Translations under genes and position numbers: made by a program
Shown here: positions 55,350 through 63,941 of the stretch, in pieces
How positions within the stretch are numbered: the stretch's first letter is position 1
How the letters are laid out: the number at the start of each line of letters is the position of its first letter
The notes under the pieces: generated by a model
The model's database searches: none
What the model was told of the DNA's origin: nothing
What the model saw: only the letters and a program-made list of their open reading frames with translations
Source of the DNA: Clostridia bacterium
Lineage (GTDB): Bacteria > Bacillota > Clostridia > Christensenellales > Aristaeellaceae
Direction: 5' to 3'
Assembly (NCBI GenBank): GCA_017429695.1
Contig: JAFROK010000052.1
Coordinates: forward strand, 26,030-90,029
DNA: 64,000 bases

Positions 55350-56389
55350 AGAAACTGGGAATCGGCTTCTTCCTGGGATTCCTGATTGCAGGCATTCTTT
55401 GTATGCTGTTTGATATGACCTCATGGATGGGATTTATCGTGGATTCGCTGGCCTTCGGCGCCGTATTCGTATATGGTTCCACCGGTGAGATCCTGACAGA
55501 AAAAGCAGGGCATCTGAACCTGGGCGTACCAGGCATTATGTGCATGGGTGGTGCCGGCGGATGCTATGTGATCAATGAAGCGGTTAAAAGCGGCGCCTCA
55601 CCGATGATGATCGTCATTCTCGGTATTCTCGGCGCACTGGTTGCTTCCATGCTTTGCGGCCTGCTTTATTCATTCATTACGGTCACGTTGCGCGGCAACC
55701 AGAACGTAACCGGCCTGGCGCTGACGATTTTCGGCGTTGGCCTGTCCAAAGTGATTATGAGCCTGAGCACAGTGAGTTCCGAACTGTATCTCGGCGCCAA
55801 TGACGGACCGAAAATGTTTTTCAGGTGGCCGTTTGACCAGCCGTTGACATTTACTCAGCTCACGAGATTCGGTGTGATGTTCTTCCTTGCCATTGCAATC
55901 GCCATGGCAGCCGGATGGGTACTGTTCCGGACACGGGTCGGCCTGAACCTGCGGGCAGTCGGTGAAAACCCGGCGACGGCTGACGCCGCCGGCATCAACG
56001 TGACCCGGTACAAATACCTGGCCACCTGTATCGGCAGCGGGATCTCCGGACTGGGCGGATTGTACTACATCATGGACTACATGCAGAGCCCGGAAGCATA
56101 CAAGACCATTGAAGCGCTGGGATGGATGAGCGTTGCGCTGGTGATTTTCGCCCTGTGGCGGCCGCCGCTGACGATTGTCGGCTCCGCGGTATTCGGAATT
56201 CTGTTCTCCTGTTCTGATTTTATCTCCCATCTGGAATGGATCCAGACCAACATGATTACCAAATACCTGCTGCAGATGCTGCCGTATGCGGTGACCATTC
56301 TGGTGCTGATTATTACCAGCATCAAGGGGAAAAAGGAAAATCAGCCGCCGGCCAGCCTGGGCCTGAGTTATTTCCGGGAGGAACGGTAA
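55346..56389 (+). CDS. BMP-type ABC transporter permease 2
   Basis: Second permease of the BPD_transp_2 family, 347 residues. Marks are STGEILTEKAGHLNLGVPG (about residues 47-65) and TVTLRGNQNVTGLALTIFG. The loop GLNLRAVGENPATADAAGIN contacts the ATPase. It follows its partner in an ATGA overlap. Confidence 0.92.
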   Translation: MKKLGIGFFLGFLIAGILCMLFDMTSWMGFIVDSLAFGAVFVYGSTGEILTEKAGHLNLGVPGIMCMGGAGGCYVINEAVKSGASPMMIVILGILGALVASMLCGLLYSFITVTLRGNQNVTGLALTIFGVGLSKVIMSLSTVSSELYLGANDGPKMFFRWPFDQPLTFTQLTRFGVMFFLAIAIAMAAGWVLFRTRVGLNLRAVGENPATADAAGINVTRYKYLATCIGSGISGLGGLYYIMDYMQSPEAYKTIEALGWMSVALVIFALWRPPLTIVGSAVFGILFSCSDFISHLEWIQTNMITKYLLQMLPYAVTILVLIITSIKGKKENQPPASLGLSYFREER

Positions 56390-56396
56390 ACATTAT

Positions 56397-57239
56397 ATGA
56401 AAATCAGAATTTCTGCAGACAGTACGTGTGACCTGAGTCCGGAACTGATCCGGAAGTACAATATCGGCATCACGCCGCTGAGCGTCATTATTGACGGACA
56501 GGTATTCCACGATGGGGTGGACGTGACGCCCCGGGATATTTTCCGGGCATCCGACGCGGGAAAGTCTATCCGGACGGCCGCCGTGAACACCTTTGAATAC
56601 CGTGAGTTTTTCGAAGAACAGCTGAAGACATACGACCAGGTGGTGCATATCTGCATCAGCAGTGAGTTTTCCACCTGTTATTCGGATGCCTGCGAAGCTT
56701 CTGCGAAGATGGACAATGTGTTTATTGTTGACAGCCGGAACCTGTCCACCGGCAGTGGCCTGCTCGTGCTGGAAGGCGCGGAGATGGCCGCAAAGGGCAT
56801 GGACGGGAAAGAAATCGCTGAAACGCTGAAGGCACGGACCGGACTGGTGGATGCCAGCTTTGTCGTGCGTACAGTGGAATACCTGCGCCGCGGCGGCCGA
56901 TGCAGCGGAATGGAGGCGCTTGGCGCCAAGATGCTGCATATCCGTCCGTCGATTATTGTGGCGGATGGGAAAATGCACCCCGGCGAGAAATACCGGGGAC
57001 GGTATGAGCATTACCTGAAGCACTATATTGAAGATACGCTGGCGAACGACAGCACGATTGATTTCAACCGGGTATTCATTACCCATTCTCCCAGCGAAGA
57101 AGGACTGGTCAGCTTTGCCATCGACAAGGTGAAGAGCTACGGGCTGTTCCGCGAGGTGCTTGAGACCATGGCAGGGTGTACGGTGTGCTGCCACTGTGGT
57201 CCGGATACACTGGGAATTCTGTTTATGAGGAAACCATGA
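56397..57239 (+). CDS. DegV family fatty-acid-binding protein
   Basis: DegV proteins bind a fatty acid for fatty-acid kinase. It has 280 residues, normal length. It starts IRISADSTCDLSPELI and continues TPLSVIIDGQVFHDGVD. The fatty-acid site stretch is ISSEFSTCYSDAC, and the C-terminal domain has YLRRGGRCSGMEALGAKML. It lies 7 bases behind the permease gene, though a direct link to transport is not expected. It overlaps the next gene by four bases. Confidence 0.92.
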   Translation: MKIRISADSTCDLSPELIRKYNIGITPLSVIIDGQVFHDGVDVTPRDIFRASDAGKSIRTAAVNTFEYREFFEEQLKTYDQVVHICISSEFSTCYSDACEASAKMDNVFIVDSRNLSTGSGLLVLEGAEMAAKGMDGKEIAETLKARTGLVDASFVVRTVEYLRRGGRCSGMEALGAKMLHIRPSIIVADGKMHPGEKYRGRYEHYLKHYIEDTLANDSTIDFNRVFITHSPSEEGLVSFAIDKVKSYGLFREVLETMAGCTVCCHCGPDTLGILFMRKP

Positions 57240-57631
57240 CGAAGAATCCGAAAATCATTGCCGGGATTGCCGGACTGGCGATTTTGCTGGGCGGGCTGAT
57301 ATTCATGCTGACACAGGTGATTCCGATGAGCGCGGATGTTCAGCTTGAAATGAGCCTGACGCCGACGCCGCTTCCGCCCGCACCGGATACGATCCGGGCA
57401 GATTCCCGGCCGGAAATTGCGGAAGGTGACTGGGGACTGGAAGTGGAGGACATGCAGCGGCGACTGCTGGAACTGGGATATTTTACAGACAGTGTGGACG
57501 GGCAGTTCGGCCCGATCACAAAGGAAGCGGTGATTGCTTTCCAAGCGGCAAACCATCTTCCTGCGAACGGCGTGATTGACCAGAAGACCCGGGAAGTTCT
57601 CCTGTCCCAAAGCGCAATACCGAAACAGTGA
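57236..57631 (+). CDS. Membrane-anchored peptidoglycan-binding domain protein
   Basis: Small envelope protein of 131 residues. A membrane helix (about 7-28) is followed by a Pro/Thr-rich linker (about 40-55) and a PG_binding_1 domain (about 63-125: VEDMQRRLLELGYFTDSVDG, then FGPITKEAVIAFQ). ATG at 57236 overlaps the degV stop (ATGA). It probably sits in the membrane with the domain in the wall. Target unknown. Confidence 0.82.
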   Translation: MTKNPKIIAGIAGLAILLGGLIFMLTQVIPMSADVQLEMSLTPTPLPPAPDTIRADSRPEIAEGDWGLEVEDMQRRLLELGYFTDSVDGQFGPITKEAVIAFQAANHLPANGVIDQKTREVLLSQSAIPKQ

Positions 57632-57641
57632 ATACATACTG

Positions 57642-57671
57642 AAAAACGCCATGCCGGTGCATGACGTTTTT
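57642..57671. terminator. Bidirectional terminator between convergent genes
   Basis: AAAAACG (57642-57648) pairs with CGTTTTT (57665-57671), with CATGC/GCATG inside, one mismatch and a short loop. A/T-runs on both sides serve both strands. It lies between the peptidoglycan-binding gene and the convergent O-antigen-ligase-like gene. Confidence 0.8.
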
Positions 57672-59085
57672 ATTTTTCCGGTGGGGTATCTTCCCCGACA
57701 CAGATGCCCAGGGTGACCCAGAACATGGGGGCAACCATCGGCACCGAGAAGGAGAAGAAGGCCTGGACAGCATAGCACAGCACCGCAACCGCCCAGGGAG
57801 AAAGGACATTCAGGCGATCCGCCGGCGGTTTCAGCTTCGATCCCTTCGGATATCTCCGGCGGAAGAAAGCGGCTGCGATGATCAGTGCAATGAACAGGAG
57901 CACAGCCGGCAAGCCGTGGTTGATCAGATGGGCAACGTATTCATTGTGGGGTGTATCGAAGGAATTGGGCAGGGGAACACCATTCTGCTCCGTGGGGATT
58001 TCCAGGCCGTTTGCCCGGATAAACTCATTAAACCGGAAACGGAAGGTGTCCGAACCGCCGCCGGTCAGCAGGCGTTGTGGCGCAAGCCTCATACTGTAGA
58101 CCCAGACGGCCAGCCGGTTGCTGCCGAAGGACAGCTGTGGGCGGCCGTGGAGGATTTCCTTCAGTTCCCAGATTCCGCCGTTTTGGCCTGGCCAGAACCA
58201 GACCACCGCCAGCACCAGGACAACCAGCGCCAGCAGGAACCACTTCCGCCGGGTGCAGGGGATGAACCGGAACACCGTGATCAGCAGCAGGAATGCCAGT
58301 GTGATGGCGCCGAATTGAACGTCCATGGTGATCACCAGGTAAACGGCTGCCAGCAATGCCGCCAGGAACAGCAGGGGATAAAGCAGGCGGTGGACCAGCA
58401 TAGCGCCTTTGAGCTCCTGCACATCAGCACGTACCCAGGTTCCCGGATGCCGAGGCGCTTCGGCAGGCTTTTTTTTCGTGCGGAGTTCACGGAGCAAAGC
58501 GGATATTTCAGCAATCAGCTCCGGGAGGAAGAGGGCGGCCATCAGGCAGAGATAACCGTTGTCCATATCGATATTGCCGATGGTTCCCTGGAATGCCGGC
58601 GCATTTTCATAACTGTGGCCGGCCGGATAAAGCCCGAGGGCATTGATGCCGGACCGCTGGAGGAGAACAACGACCAGGAAACACAGCATACCGGCCGCGG
58701 CTGAAATCATGACTGGCTTGCGGGAAACGCGGACCCAAGGAGATGCAAACATGAAAAACAATCCCAGATAGCACAGCTGGGACAGGAATCCTTCCATGCG
58801 GTAGGTTCCGCCGAAGAACCAGACGATGAAACCGTAAGGGCTGAACAGGTTGGAAAAGATGATCCAGAAAAGCAACGCGCAGGCGATGCTGACCGGGGGA
58901 CGGGGAGGAGGCAGTCCTTTTCTTTTCCGCTTTTCCGGGACCGGCTTCCGGCCGATGATGCTGAAAACGGTCAGGCAGACAAGCAGCAGCATGATTGTCC
59001 ATTTGTTATAGGTGATCGTTTGATAGGTGCCGAACTGAAGCAAAGGGAAAAGTCCCAGCCACAGGCACGCACAGACGGTCATCAT
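57670..59085 (-). CDS. O-antigen ligase/Wzy-like polytopic membrane protein
   Basis: Membrane protein of 471 residues with about eleven hydrophobic segments. A large outer loop (about 270-390) contains the family stretch FDTPHNEYVAHLINHGLPAV near 395-415. Members ligate or polymerise surface polysaccharide or attach glycans. The start is one of two adjacent ATGs (59085 or 59082); a longer open frame upstream crosses the promoter and is not supported. It has a consensus promoter and stands alone on the minus strand. Confidence 0.82.
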   Translation of the reverse strand: MMTVCACLWLGLFPLLQFGTYQTITYNKWTIMLLLVCLTVFSIIGRKPVPEKRKRKGLPPPRPPVSIACALLFWIIFSNLFSPYGFIVWFFGGTYRMEGFLSQLCYLGLFFMFASPWVRVSRKPVMISAAAGMLCFLVVVLLQRSGINALGLYPAGHSYENAPAFQGTIGNIDMDNGYLCLMAALFLPELIAEISALLRELRTKKKPAEAPRHPGTWVRADVQELKGAMLVHRLLYPLLFLAALLAAVYLVITMDVQFGAITLAFLLLITVFRFIPCTRRKWFLLALVVLVLAVVWFWPGQNGGIWELKEILHGRPQLSFGSNRLAVWVYSMRLAPQRLLTGGGSDTFRFRFNEFIRANGLEIPTEQNGVPLPNSFDTPHNEYVAHLINHGLPAVLLFIALIIAAAFFRRRYPKGSKLKPPADRLNVLSPWAVAVLCYAVQAFFSFSVPMVAPMFWVTLGICVGEDTPPEK

Positions 59086-59133
59086 CGCTCCGAATCCCCT
59101 TGAATCACAAGTATTTTCGTGATAGTATACATT

Positions 59134-59162
59134 ATTATATGAACCGGACAAAATGATGTCAA
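59134..59162 (-). promoter_or_regulatory. Consensus promoter of the O-antigen-ligase-like gene
   Basis: On the minus strand, TTGACA (59157-59162), exactly 17 bases, TATAAT (59134-59139): a perfect match to the housekeeping consensus. Confidence 0.9.
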
Positions 59163-59186
59163 GACGATGCAAAGGGAGCGGTAGAC

Positions 59187-60272
59187 ATGAAAGTAGTGCT
59201 CGAGAACCTGACAAAGCGCTTTCCCTCCAGAAACAAAAAAGGGGAAGACGTGATTGCTGTCAACAATTTCAACTTTGAAATACCGGACGGACAGCTGATC
59301 GGCCTGTTGGGCCCCAGCGGATGCGGCAAGAGCACCACACTGAACCTGATCAGCGGACTGGAAACGCCGACCTCGGGGAAAATCTATTTCGGCGATGAGG
59401 ATGTAACCAACCTGCCGCCGGAGGCCCGGGGCGTCGGACTGGTTTTCCAGAACTACGCGCTCTATCCACACCTGACGGTGGAGGAAAACATCATCTTCCC
59501 CCTGCAGAACCTGAAGGGTGACAAGAAGATGACAAAAGAAGCCATGCATGATAAGGCAGTTGAGACTGCGAAGCTGGTGCAGATTGACGGCCTGATGGAA
59601 CGGAAACCGAAAGAGCTTTCCGGCGGCCAGCAGCAACGCGTGGCCATTGCCCGGGCCCTGGTCAAGATTCCCCGGGTACTGCTGCTGGACGAACCGCTGA
59701 GTAACCTGGACGCCCGGCTGAGGCTGCAGACCCGGGAGGAACTGCGGCGGATTCAGCGGGATACCGGCGTAACGACCATCTTTGTGACCCATGACCAGGA
59801 AGAGGCCATGAGCATCAGTGACCTGATCATCGTGATGAAGGATGGGGTTGTGCATCAGATCGGCAAACCGCAGGACGTATACGATGAACCGGCAAACCTG
59901 TTTGTTGCCCAGTTCCTGGGGACACCGCAGATCAATGTGTTCGAAGGCCGGATCCAGGGCGGGAAGGTATGGATCGGGAACGAGGCTGTACTGGATGTAC
60001 CGGGAAAGGCAGACCGGGACGTATGGGTCGGTATCCGGCCGGAGGGCTTTATTCCGGACGAGAATGGTCCGTTTACATGCAAGATGGACCGGGTTGAGGT
60101 GATGGGCCGGGACGTGAGCGTCGTTTCCACCCACGAGAAGATGACCGGCAAGAGCATCCGCTCCATCGTCAGCGCGGAGAATAAATTCAAACCCGGCCAG
60201 GAAGCGGTCCGGTTCAGCCTGAAGCCTTACAAGGTGTTCCTGTTCGACCGGGAGAGTGAGGAACGGGTATGA
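59187..60272 (+). CDS. Sugar ABC transporter ATPase (MsmX/UgpC type)
   Basis: ATPase for carbohydrate importers, 361 residues. Walker A is GPSGCGKST (about 39-47), signature LSGGQQQRVAIARAL (about 144) and Walker B VLLLDEPLSNLD (about 167), with VTHDQEEAMSI and a C-terminal TOBE/MalK-type domain from about 240. MsmX-type ATPases commonly serve several transporters. Since the first operon of the window has none, this protein may also drive those. AAAGGGAG precedes the ATG and the stop overlaps the next start. Confidence 0.93.
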   Translation: MKVVLENLTKRFPSRNKKGEDVIAVNNFNFEIPDGQLIGLLGPSGCGKSTTLNLISGLETPTSGKIYFGDEDVTNLPPEARGVGLVFQNYALYPHLTVEENIIFPLQNLKGDKKMTKEAMHDKAVETAKLVQIDGLMERKPKELSGGQQQRVAIARALVKIPRVLLLDEPLSNLDARLRLQTREELRRIQRDTGVTTIFVTHDQEEAMSISDLIIVMKDGVVHQIGKPQDVYDEPANLFVAQFLGTPQINVFEGRIQGGKVWIGNEAVLDVPGKADRDVWVGIRPEGFIPDENGPFTCKMDRVEVMGRDVSVVSTHEKMTGKSIRSIVSAENKFKPGQEAVRFSLKPYKVFLFDRESEERV

Positions 60273-61153
60273 AAAAGAAAAACAACATGAAAGCCTGGCT
60301 GTACCTGCTGCCGGCCATCCTGTTCCTGGGTGTGTTCATGGTATACCCGCTGATTGACGTGTGCATCTATTCCCTGGAGGAAAGCTATGCGGCAGACGGA
60401 ACTGTGGCAAGCATCGGACTTGGGAATTTTCGGGATGTGCTGTGTGACAAATTCTTTATCCAGGCACTTAAAAATACATTTATCCTGGTGATTATCACTG
60501 TACCGCTCAGCACAGGCCTCAGCCTGCTGATTGCCCTGGGACTGAGTTCTATCAAGACAGTGAAAAAAGCATTCCAGACGATCTATTTCCTGCCTTACGT
60601 TACGAATACGCTGGCGGTCGGCTTGGTTTTCATGTATCTGTTTGATAAAACAGACCGGACCAGCGGCCTTGTCAATATGCTGCTGGGGACAGATATTGAC
60701 TTTATTGACGGGGAATACTGGATGAAGATGTTGGTGACCAGCCTGTATACCGTCTGGATTGTCATGCCATTCAAAATCCTGATCCTGACCAGCGCACTGG
60801 CCAGCGTGAACCAGGATTATTACAAGGCGGCCAAGGTGGACGGGGCTTCCAGCGCAAGGATTTTCCGGAAAATTACCCTGCCTATGATCAGCCCGACGGT
60901 TTTCTACCTGATTATCACAGGATTCATCGGTGCCTTCAAGGCATACAGCGATGAAGTTGCGCTCTTTGGCAGCAAGCTGAACGTTGCGGGGATGAATACC
61001 ATCGTCGGATATGTATACGATATGCTGTATGACCAGCCGGGCGGCGGTGATTTCGGCAACGCTTCCGCAGCTGCGCTGATCCTGTTTGCCATTGTGTTTA
61101 CGATTACCGTGATCAACCTGAGGTTCAGCCGGAACAAGGTTCAGTATATGTGA
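60269..61153 (+). CDS. Sugar ABC transporter permease (MalF/UgpA type)
   Basis: Membrane subunit of 294 residues with six membrane segments. The EAA-like loop reads YYKAAKVDGASSARIFRKI (about residues 187-205), with Lys in place of the first Glu. It starts within the stop of the ATPase gene (ATGA). Confidence 0.92.
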   Translation: MKKKNNMKAWLYLLPAILFLGVFMVYPLIDVCIYSLEESYAADGTVASIGLGNFRDVLCDKFFIQALKNTFILVIITVPLSTGLSLLIALGLSSIKTVKKAFQTIYFLPYVTNTLAVGLVFMYLFDKTDRTSGLVNMLLGTDIDFIDGEYWMKMLVTSLYTVWIVMPFKILILTSALASVNQDYYKAAKVDGASSARIFRKITLPMISPTVFYLIITGFIGAFKAYSDEVALFGSKLNVAGMNTIVGYVYDMLYDQPGGGDFGNASAAALILFAIVFTITVINLRFSRNKVQYM

Positions 61154-61169
61154 GGCAGGAGGATGGCTT

Positions 61170-62048
61170 ATGATTGAAAAAAAGAATGCCCGCCTGTCCC
61201 GGGTACTGATCTACTTCTTCCTGGTGATATGGGCGGTTATCGTGCTGTTTCCGTTCTACTGGATGGTGATGACCAGCGTCAAGAAAACCAGCGCATACGA
61301 TTCGGAACTTACACCGAAAATGATAGCGGAAGAACCGACACTGGAAAACTATGAGAATGCCTTCAAATTCCGGGAAGGAACCCAGGGAAAGGAAGGCAGC
61401 CTGGGACGGTATTTCATCAATACCATCATCTTTACTGTGGTAACGACAGGCTTGATGATGCTGGTGATTGTTCCGGCGGCTTTCGCGTTTGCAAGGCTTC
61501 AGTTCTACGGAAAGAAGGCACTGTTTGCCCTGTTCCTGAGCCTGATGATGATTCCGTCGGAACTGGTGATTATCACGAACTACGCAACCGTGGTCGGACT
61601 AGGTATGAACAAGGGCAACATGACGTACCTGGGACTGATCCTGCCCTCGGTGACTAGCGTGTTTTATATCTACCTGCTGAAGGAAAACTTTGAGGCGATT
61701 CCGGATGAGCTGTACAACGCGGCCCGGGTGGACGGCACCAGCGACCTGAAGTACCTGCTCAAAGTCATGGTGCCTATCAGCCAGCCGACGATTGTGACAA
61801 TTGTGATCCTGAAGGTCATTGAATGCTGGAACAGCTTTGTATGGCCGCGCCTGATCCTGCAGGGCAACAAACCGTACTACCTGGTTTCCAACGGAATCCA
61901 ATCTATCCGGGAGAACGGTTTCGGAAGACAGGATGTGCCGGCAATGATGGCTGCGGTAGTGTTGGTCAGCCTGCCGCTGATTGTGCTGTTCCTTGTATTC
62001 AGGGATAAAATCATGGCCGGTGTTTCCAGAGGAGGGACCAAAGGATGA
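61170..62048 (+). CDS. Sugar ABC transporter permease (MalG/UgpE type)
   Basis: Partner permease, 292 residues, six membrane segments. The EAA-like loop is LYNAARVDGTSDLKYLLK (about residues 183-200). GGCAGGAGG stands before the ATG. The stop overlaps the binding-protein start (ATGA). Confidence 0.92.
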   Translation: MIEKKNARLSRVLIYFFLVIWAVIVLFPFYWMVMTSVKKTSAYDSELTPKMIAEEPTLENYENAFKFREGTQGKEGSLGRYFINTIIFTVVTTGLMMLVIVPAAFAFARLQFYGKKALFALFLSLMMIPSELVIITNYATVVGLGMNKGNMTYLGLILPSVTSVFYIYLLKENFEAIPDELYNAARVDGTSDLKYLLKVMVPISQPTIVTIVILKVIECWNSFVWPRLILQGNKPYYLVSNGIQSIRENGFGRQDVPAMMAAVVLVSLPLIVLFLVFRDKIMAGVSRGGTKG

Positions 62049-63733
62049 AAAAAATCAGGATTCCGCTGGTTTTGCTCATGCTGCTGGCAGGTGTTTTCCT
62101 GCTGAGCGGATGTCACCGGATTGCGATGGGCAGCACATATACGGCCGTGCCTTCCGAAATGGATGAAACGAAAACGATTGAGCTGGCATTCTGGGCAAAG
62201 AACGATACAAACAAAGTTCAGACGGCTGTTTATACGAAAGCAATCGAAGATTTTGAGAAACTGTATCCGAATATCAAAATCAACCTGAACCTGTACGCCG
62301 ATTACGACCGCCTTTACAAGGACGTGCTGACAAACCTCAGCACCCAGACACCACCCAATATCTGCATTACTTATCCGGACCATATTGCAACCTATATCGC
62401 GAAGCACAATGCGGTGCTGGAACTGGACGACTGGATGACTGACAGCCGTTTCGGACTTGGCGGCAGGGAAGTGAAGTTTGATTCACCGACCGTGGAAGAC
62501 ATGGTGCCCGAATTCCTGGAAGAATGCAGGCTGGACGGCCATTATTACGCGATTCCCTATATGCGTTCGACTGAAGCACTTTATATTAACCAGGATCTGG
62601 TTGAGAAGCTCGGGTACGAGCTGCCGGATGTGCTGACATGGGATTTCGTCTGGGAAGTCAGCGAAAAAGCGATGGCAATGAATCCGGACGGCACATATCA
62701 GCTGAATGGTCAGACGACGCTGATTCCGTTTATTTACAAGAGTACGGACAATATGATGATCACCATGCTGAAGCAGCTGAATGCGCCGTATTCCACTGAG
62801 AACGGAGAAGTGCTGATTTTTAACGATACAACGGCATCGCTGCTCCAGGAAATCTATACCCACGCAAAAAGCAAATCGTTTTCCACGTTTGCCATCAGCA
62901 GTTATCCCGGCAACTTCCTGAATGCAGGGCAGTGCATTTTCGCGATCGATTCCACGGCAGGCGCCACTTGGATGGGCGGAGACGCACCGATGCAGGATAT
63001 CCATGAAGAACAGCTGACGTCCTTCAGGATTGCGGTTCGTCCGATTCCCCAGTTTGATCCGGAACATATGCAGATGATCAGCCAGGGCCCCAGTATCTGC
63101 ATATTCAACCAGGAGGATCCGCAGACGGTGCTGGCCAGCTGGCTGTTTGTCCAGTACCTGGTTACCAACGAAGTACAGCTTGGATATGCCGAAACGGAAG
63201 GATACCTGCCGGTGACGCTGAAAGCGCAGCAAAGCAGGGAATACCAGGATTATCTGAGCCGGAAGGGCGAGGACAACAACGAGCATTATTTCGTTAAGAT
63301 CGAAGCCAGCGAGCTGCTGATGAATCACACGTCAGAAACGTTTGTGACACCGGTTTTCAGCGGCAGCGCCAGCCTGCGGAATGCGGCCGGACAGCTGATT
63401 GAAGAGGCGTGTAAAAATGCCCGGCGGAATAAGGAACTGCAGATTGATGAGCTTTACGACAGGATTAACGGCCTTTTCCAGCTTGATGAAATTGAGGTAA
63501 AACAGAAAGAACCTGCCGTACCGGAAACGCAGGAAGAGGATGCCTCTGAACAGAAAAGCGGGACGGCAGAAACTGAAGAAACGGGAGACGCGCCGGTAAC
63601 CTCTGTGAAAGATGTCAGCAACAAGGAACTGCCTGCAGAGAGCAAAGCGCTGCTGATCGGACTCCCGGTCGTGTGGCTGGGAATCGGCGGATATGCGCTG
63701 CTGGAAAAGAAGAAAACAAAAAAGAAAAAATGA
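62045..63733 (+). CDS. Sugar ABC transporter binding lipoprotein with C-terminal membrane helix
   Basis: Solute-binding protein of the SBP_bac_1 family, 562 residues. A true lipobox (LLSGC, lipidated C23) contrasts with the other binding proteins of the window. The binding domain runs from about 45 to 480 (YPNIKINLNLYADYDRL, YMRSTEALYINQDLVEKLG). Then comes an acidic, Glu/Thr-rich linker (about 485-533) and a membrane helix (about 535-552) before a very basic tail (KKKTKKKK). The protein thus has two anchors, which is unusual for the family. It is the last gene of the operon, followed by a terminator. Confidence 0.88.
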   Translation: MKKIRIPLVLLMLLAGVFLLSGCHRIAMGSTYTAVPSEMDETKTIELAFWAKNDTNKVQTAVYTKAIEDFEKLYPNIKINLNLYADYDRLYKDVLTNLSTQTPPNICITYPDHIATYIAKHNAVLELDDWMTDSRFGLGGREVKFDSPTVEDMVPEFLEECRLDGHYYAIPYMRSTEALYINQDLVEKLGYELPDVLTWDFVWEVSEKAMAMNPDGTYQLNGQTTLIPFIYKSTDNMMITMLKQLNAPYSTENGEVLIFNDTTASLLQEIYTHAKSKSFSTFAISSYPGNFLNAGQCIFAIDSTAGATWMGGDAPMQDIHEEQLTSFRIAVRPIPQFDPEHMQMISQGPSICIFNQEDPQTVLASWLFVQYLVTNEVQLGYAETEGYLPVTLKAQQSREYQDYLSRKGEDNNEHYFVKIEASELLMNHTSETFVTPVFSGSASLRNAAGQLIEEACKNARRNKELQIDELYDRINGLFQLDEIEVKQKEPAVPETQEEDASEQKSGTAETEETGDAPVTSVKDVSNKELPAESKALLIGLPVVWLGIGGYALLEKKKTKKKK

Positions 63734-63757
63734 CCGGAATGGGCGGAGTATCTATGG

Positions 63758-63783
63758 CCCGGCGAAGCGATTCGCCGGGTTTT
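63758..63783 (+). terminator. Intrinsic terminator of the sugar transporter operon
   Basis: CCCGGCGAA (63758-63766) pairs perfectly with TTCGCCGGG (63771-63779) over GCGA, followed by TTTT and further T-rich sequence. Confidence 0.92.
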
Positions 63784-63802
63784 CATTTTTTCAATTTTTT
63801 GC

Positions 63803-63831
63803 TTGACATATGGGGACGGCTCATGTATTAT
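63803..63831 (+). promoter_or_regulatory. tRNA operon promoter
   Basis: TTGACA (63803-63808), 17 bases, TATTAT (63826-63831). It lies about 30 bases before the first tRNA. Confidence 0.85.
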
Positions 63832-63862
63832 ATCCCTTGCCGCTTGCGAGAGCGGAAGATGA

Positions 63863-63938
63863 CGCGGGGTGGAGCAGCTGGCAGCTCGTCGGGCTCATAA
63901 CCCGGAGGTCGGGGGTTCAAATCCCTCCCCCGCAACCA
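63863..63938 (+). tRNA. Initiator tRNA-fMet (CAT)
   Basis: The 76-base gene includes encoded CCA. It shows the two initiator marks: an unpaired first base (C1 against A72) and three G-C pairs in the anticodon stem (GGGCTCATAACCC). The T-loop is GGTTCAAATCC. Confidence 0.96.
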
Positions 63939-63941
63939 CAT

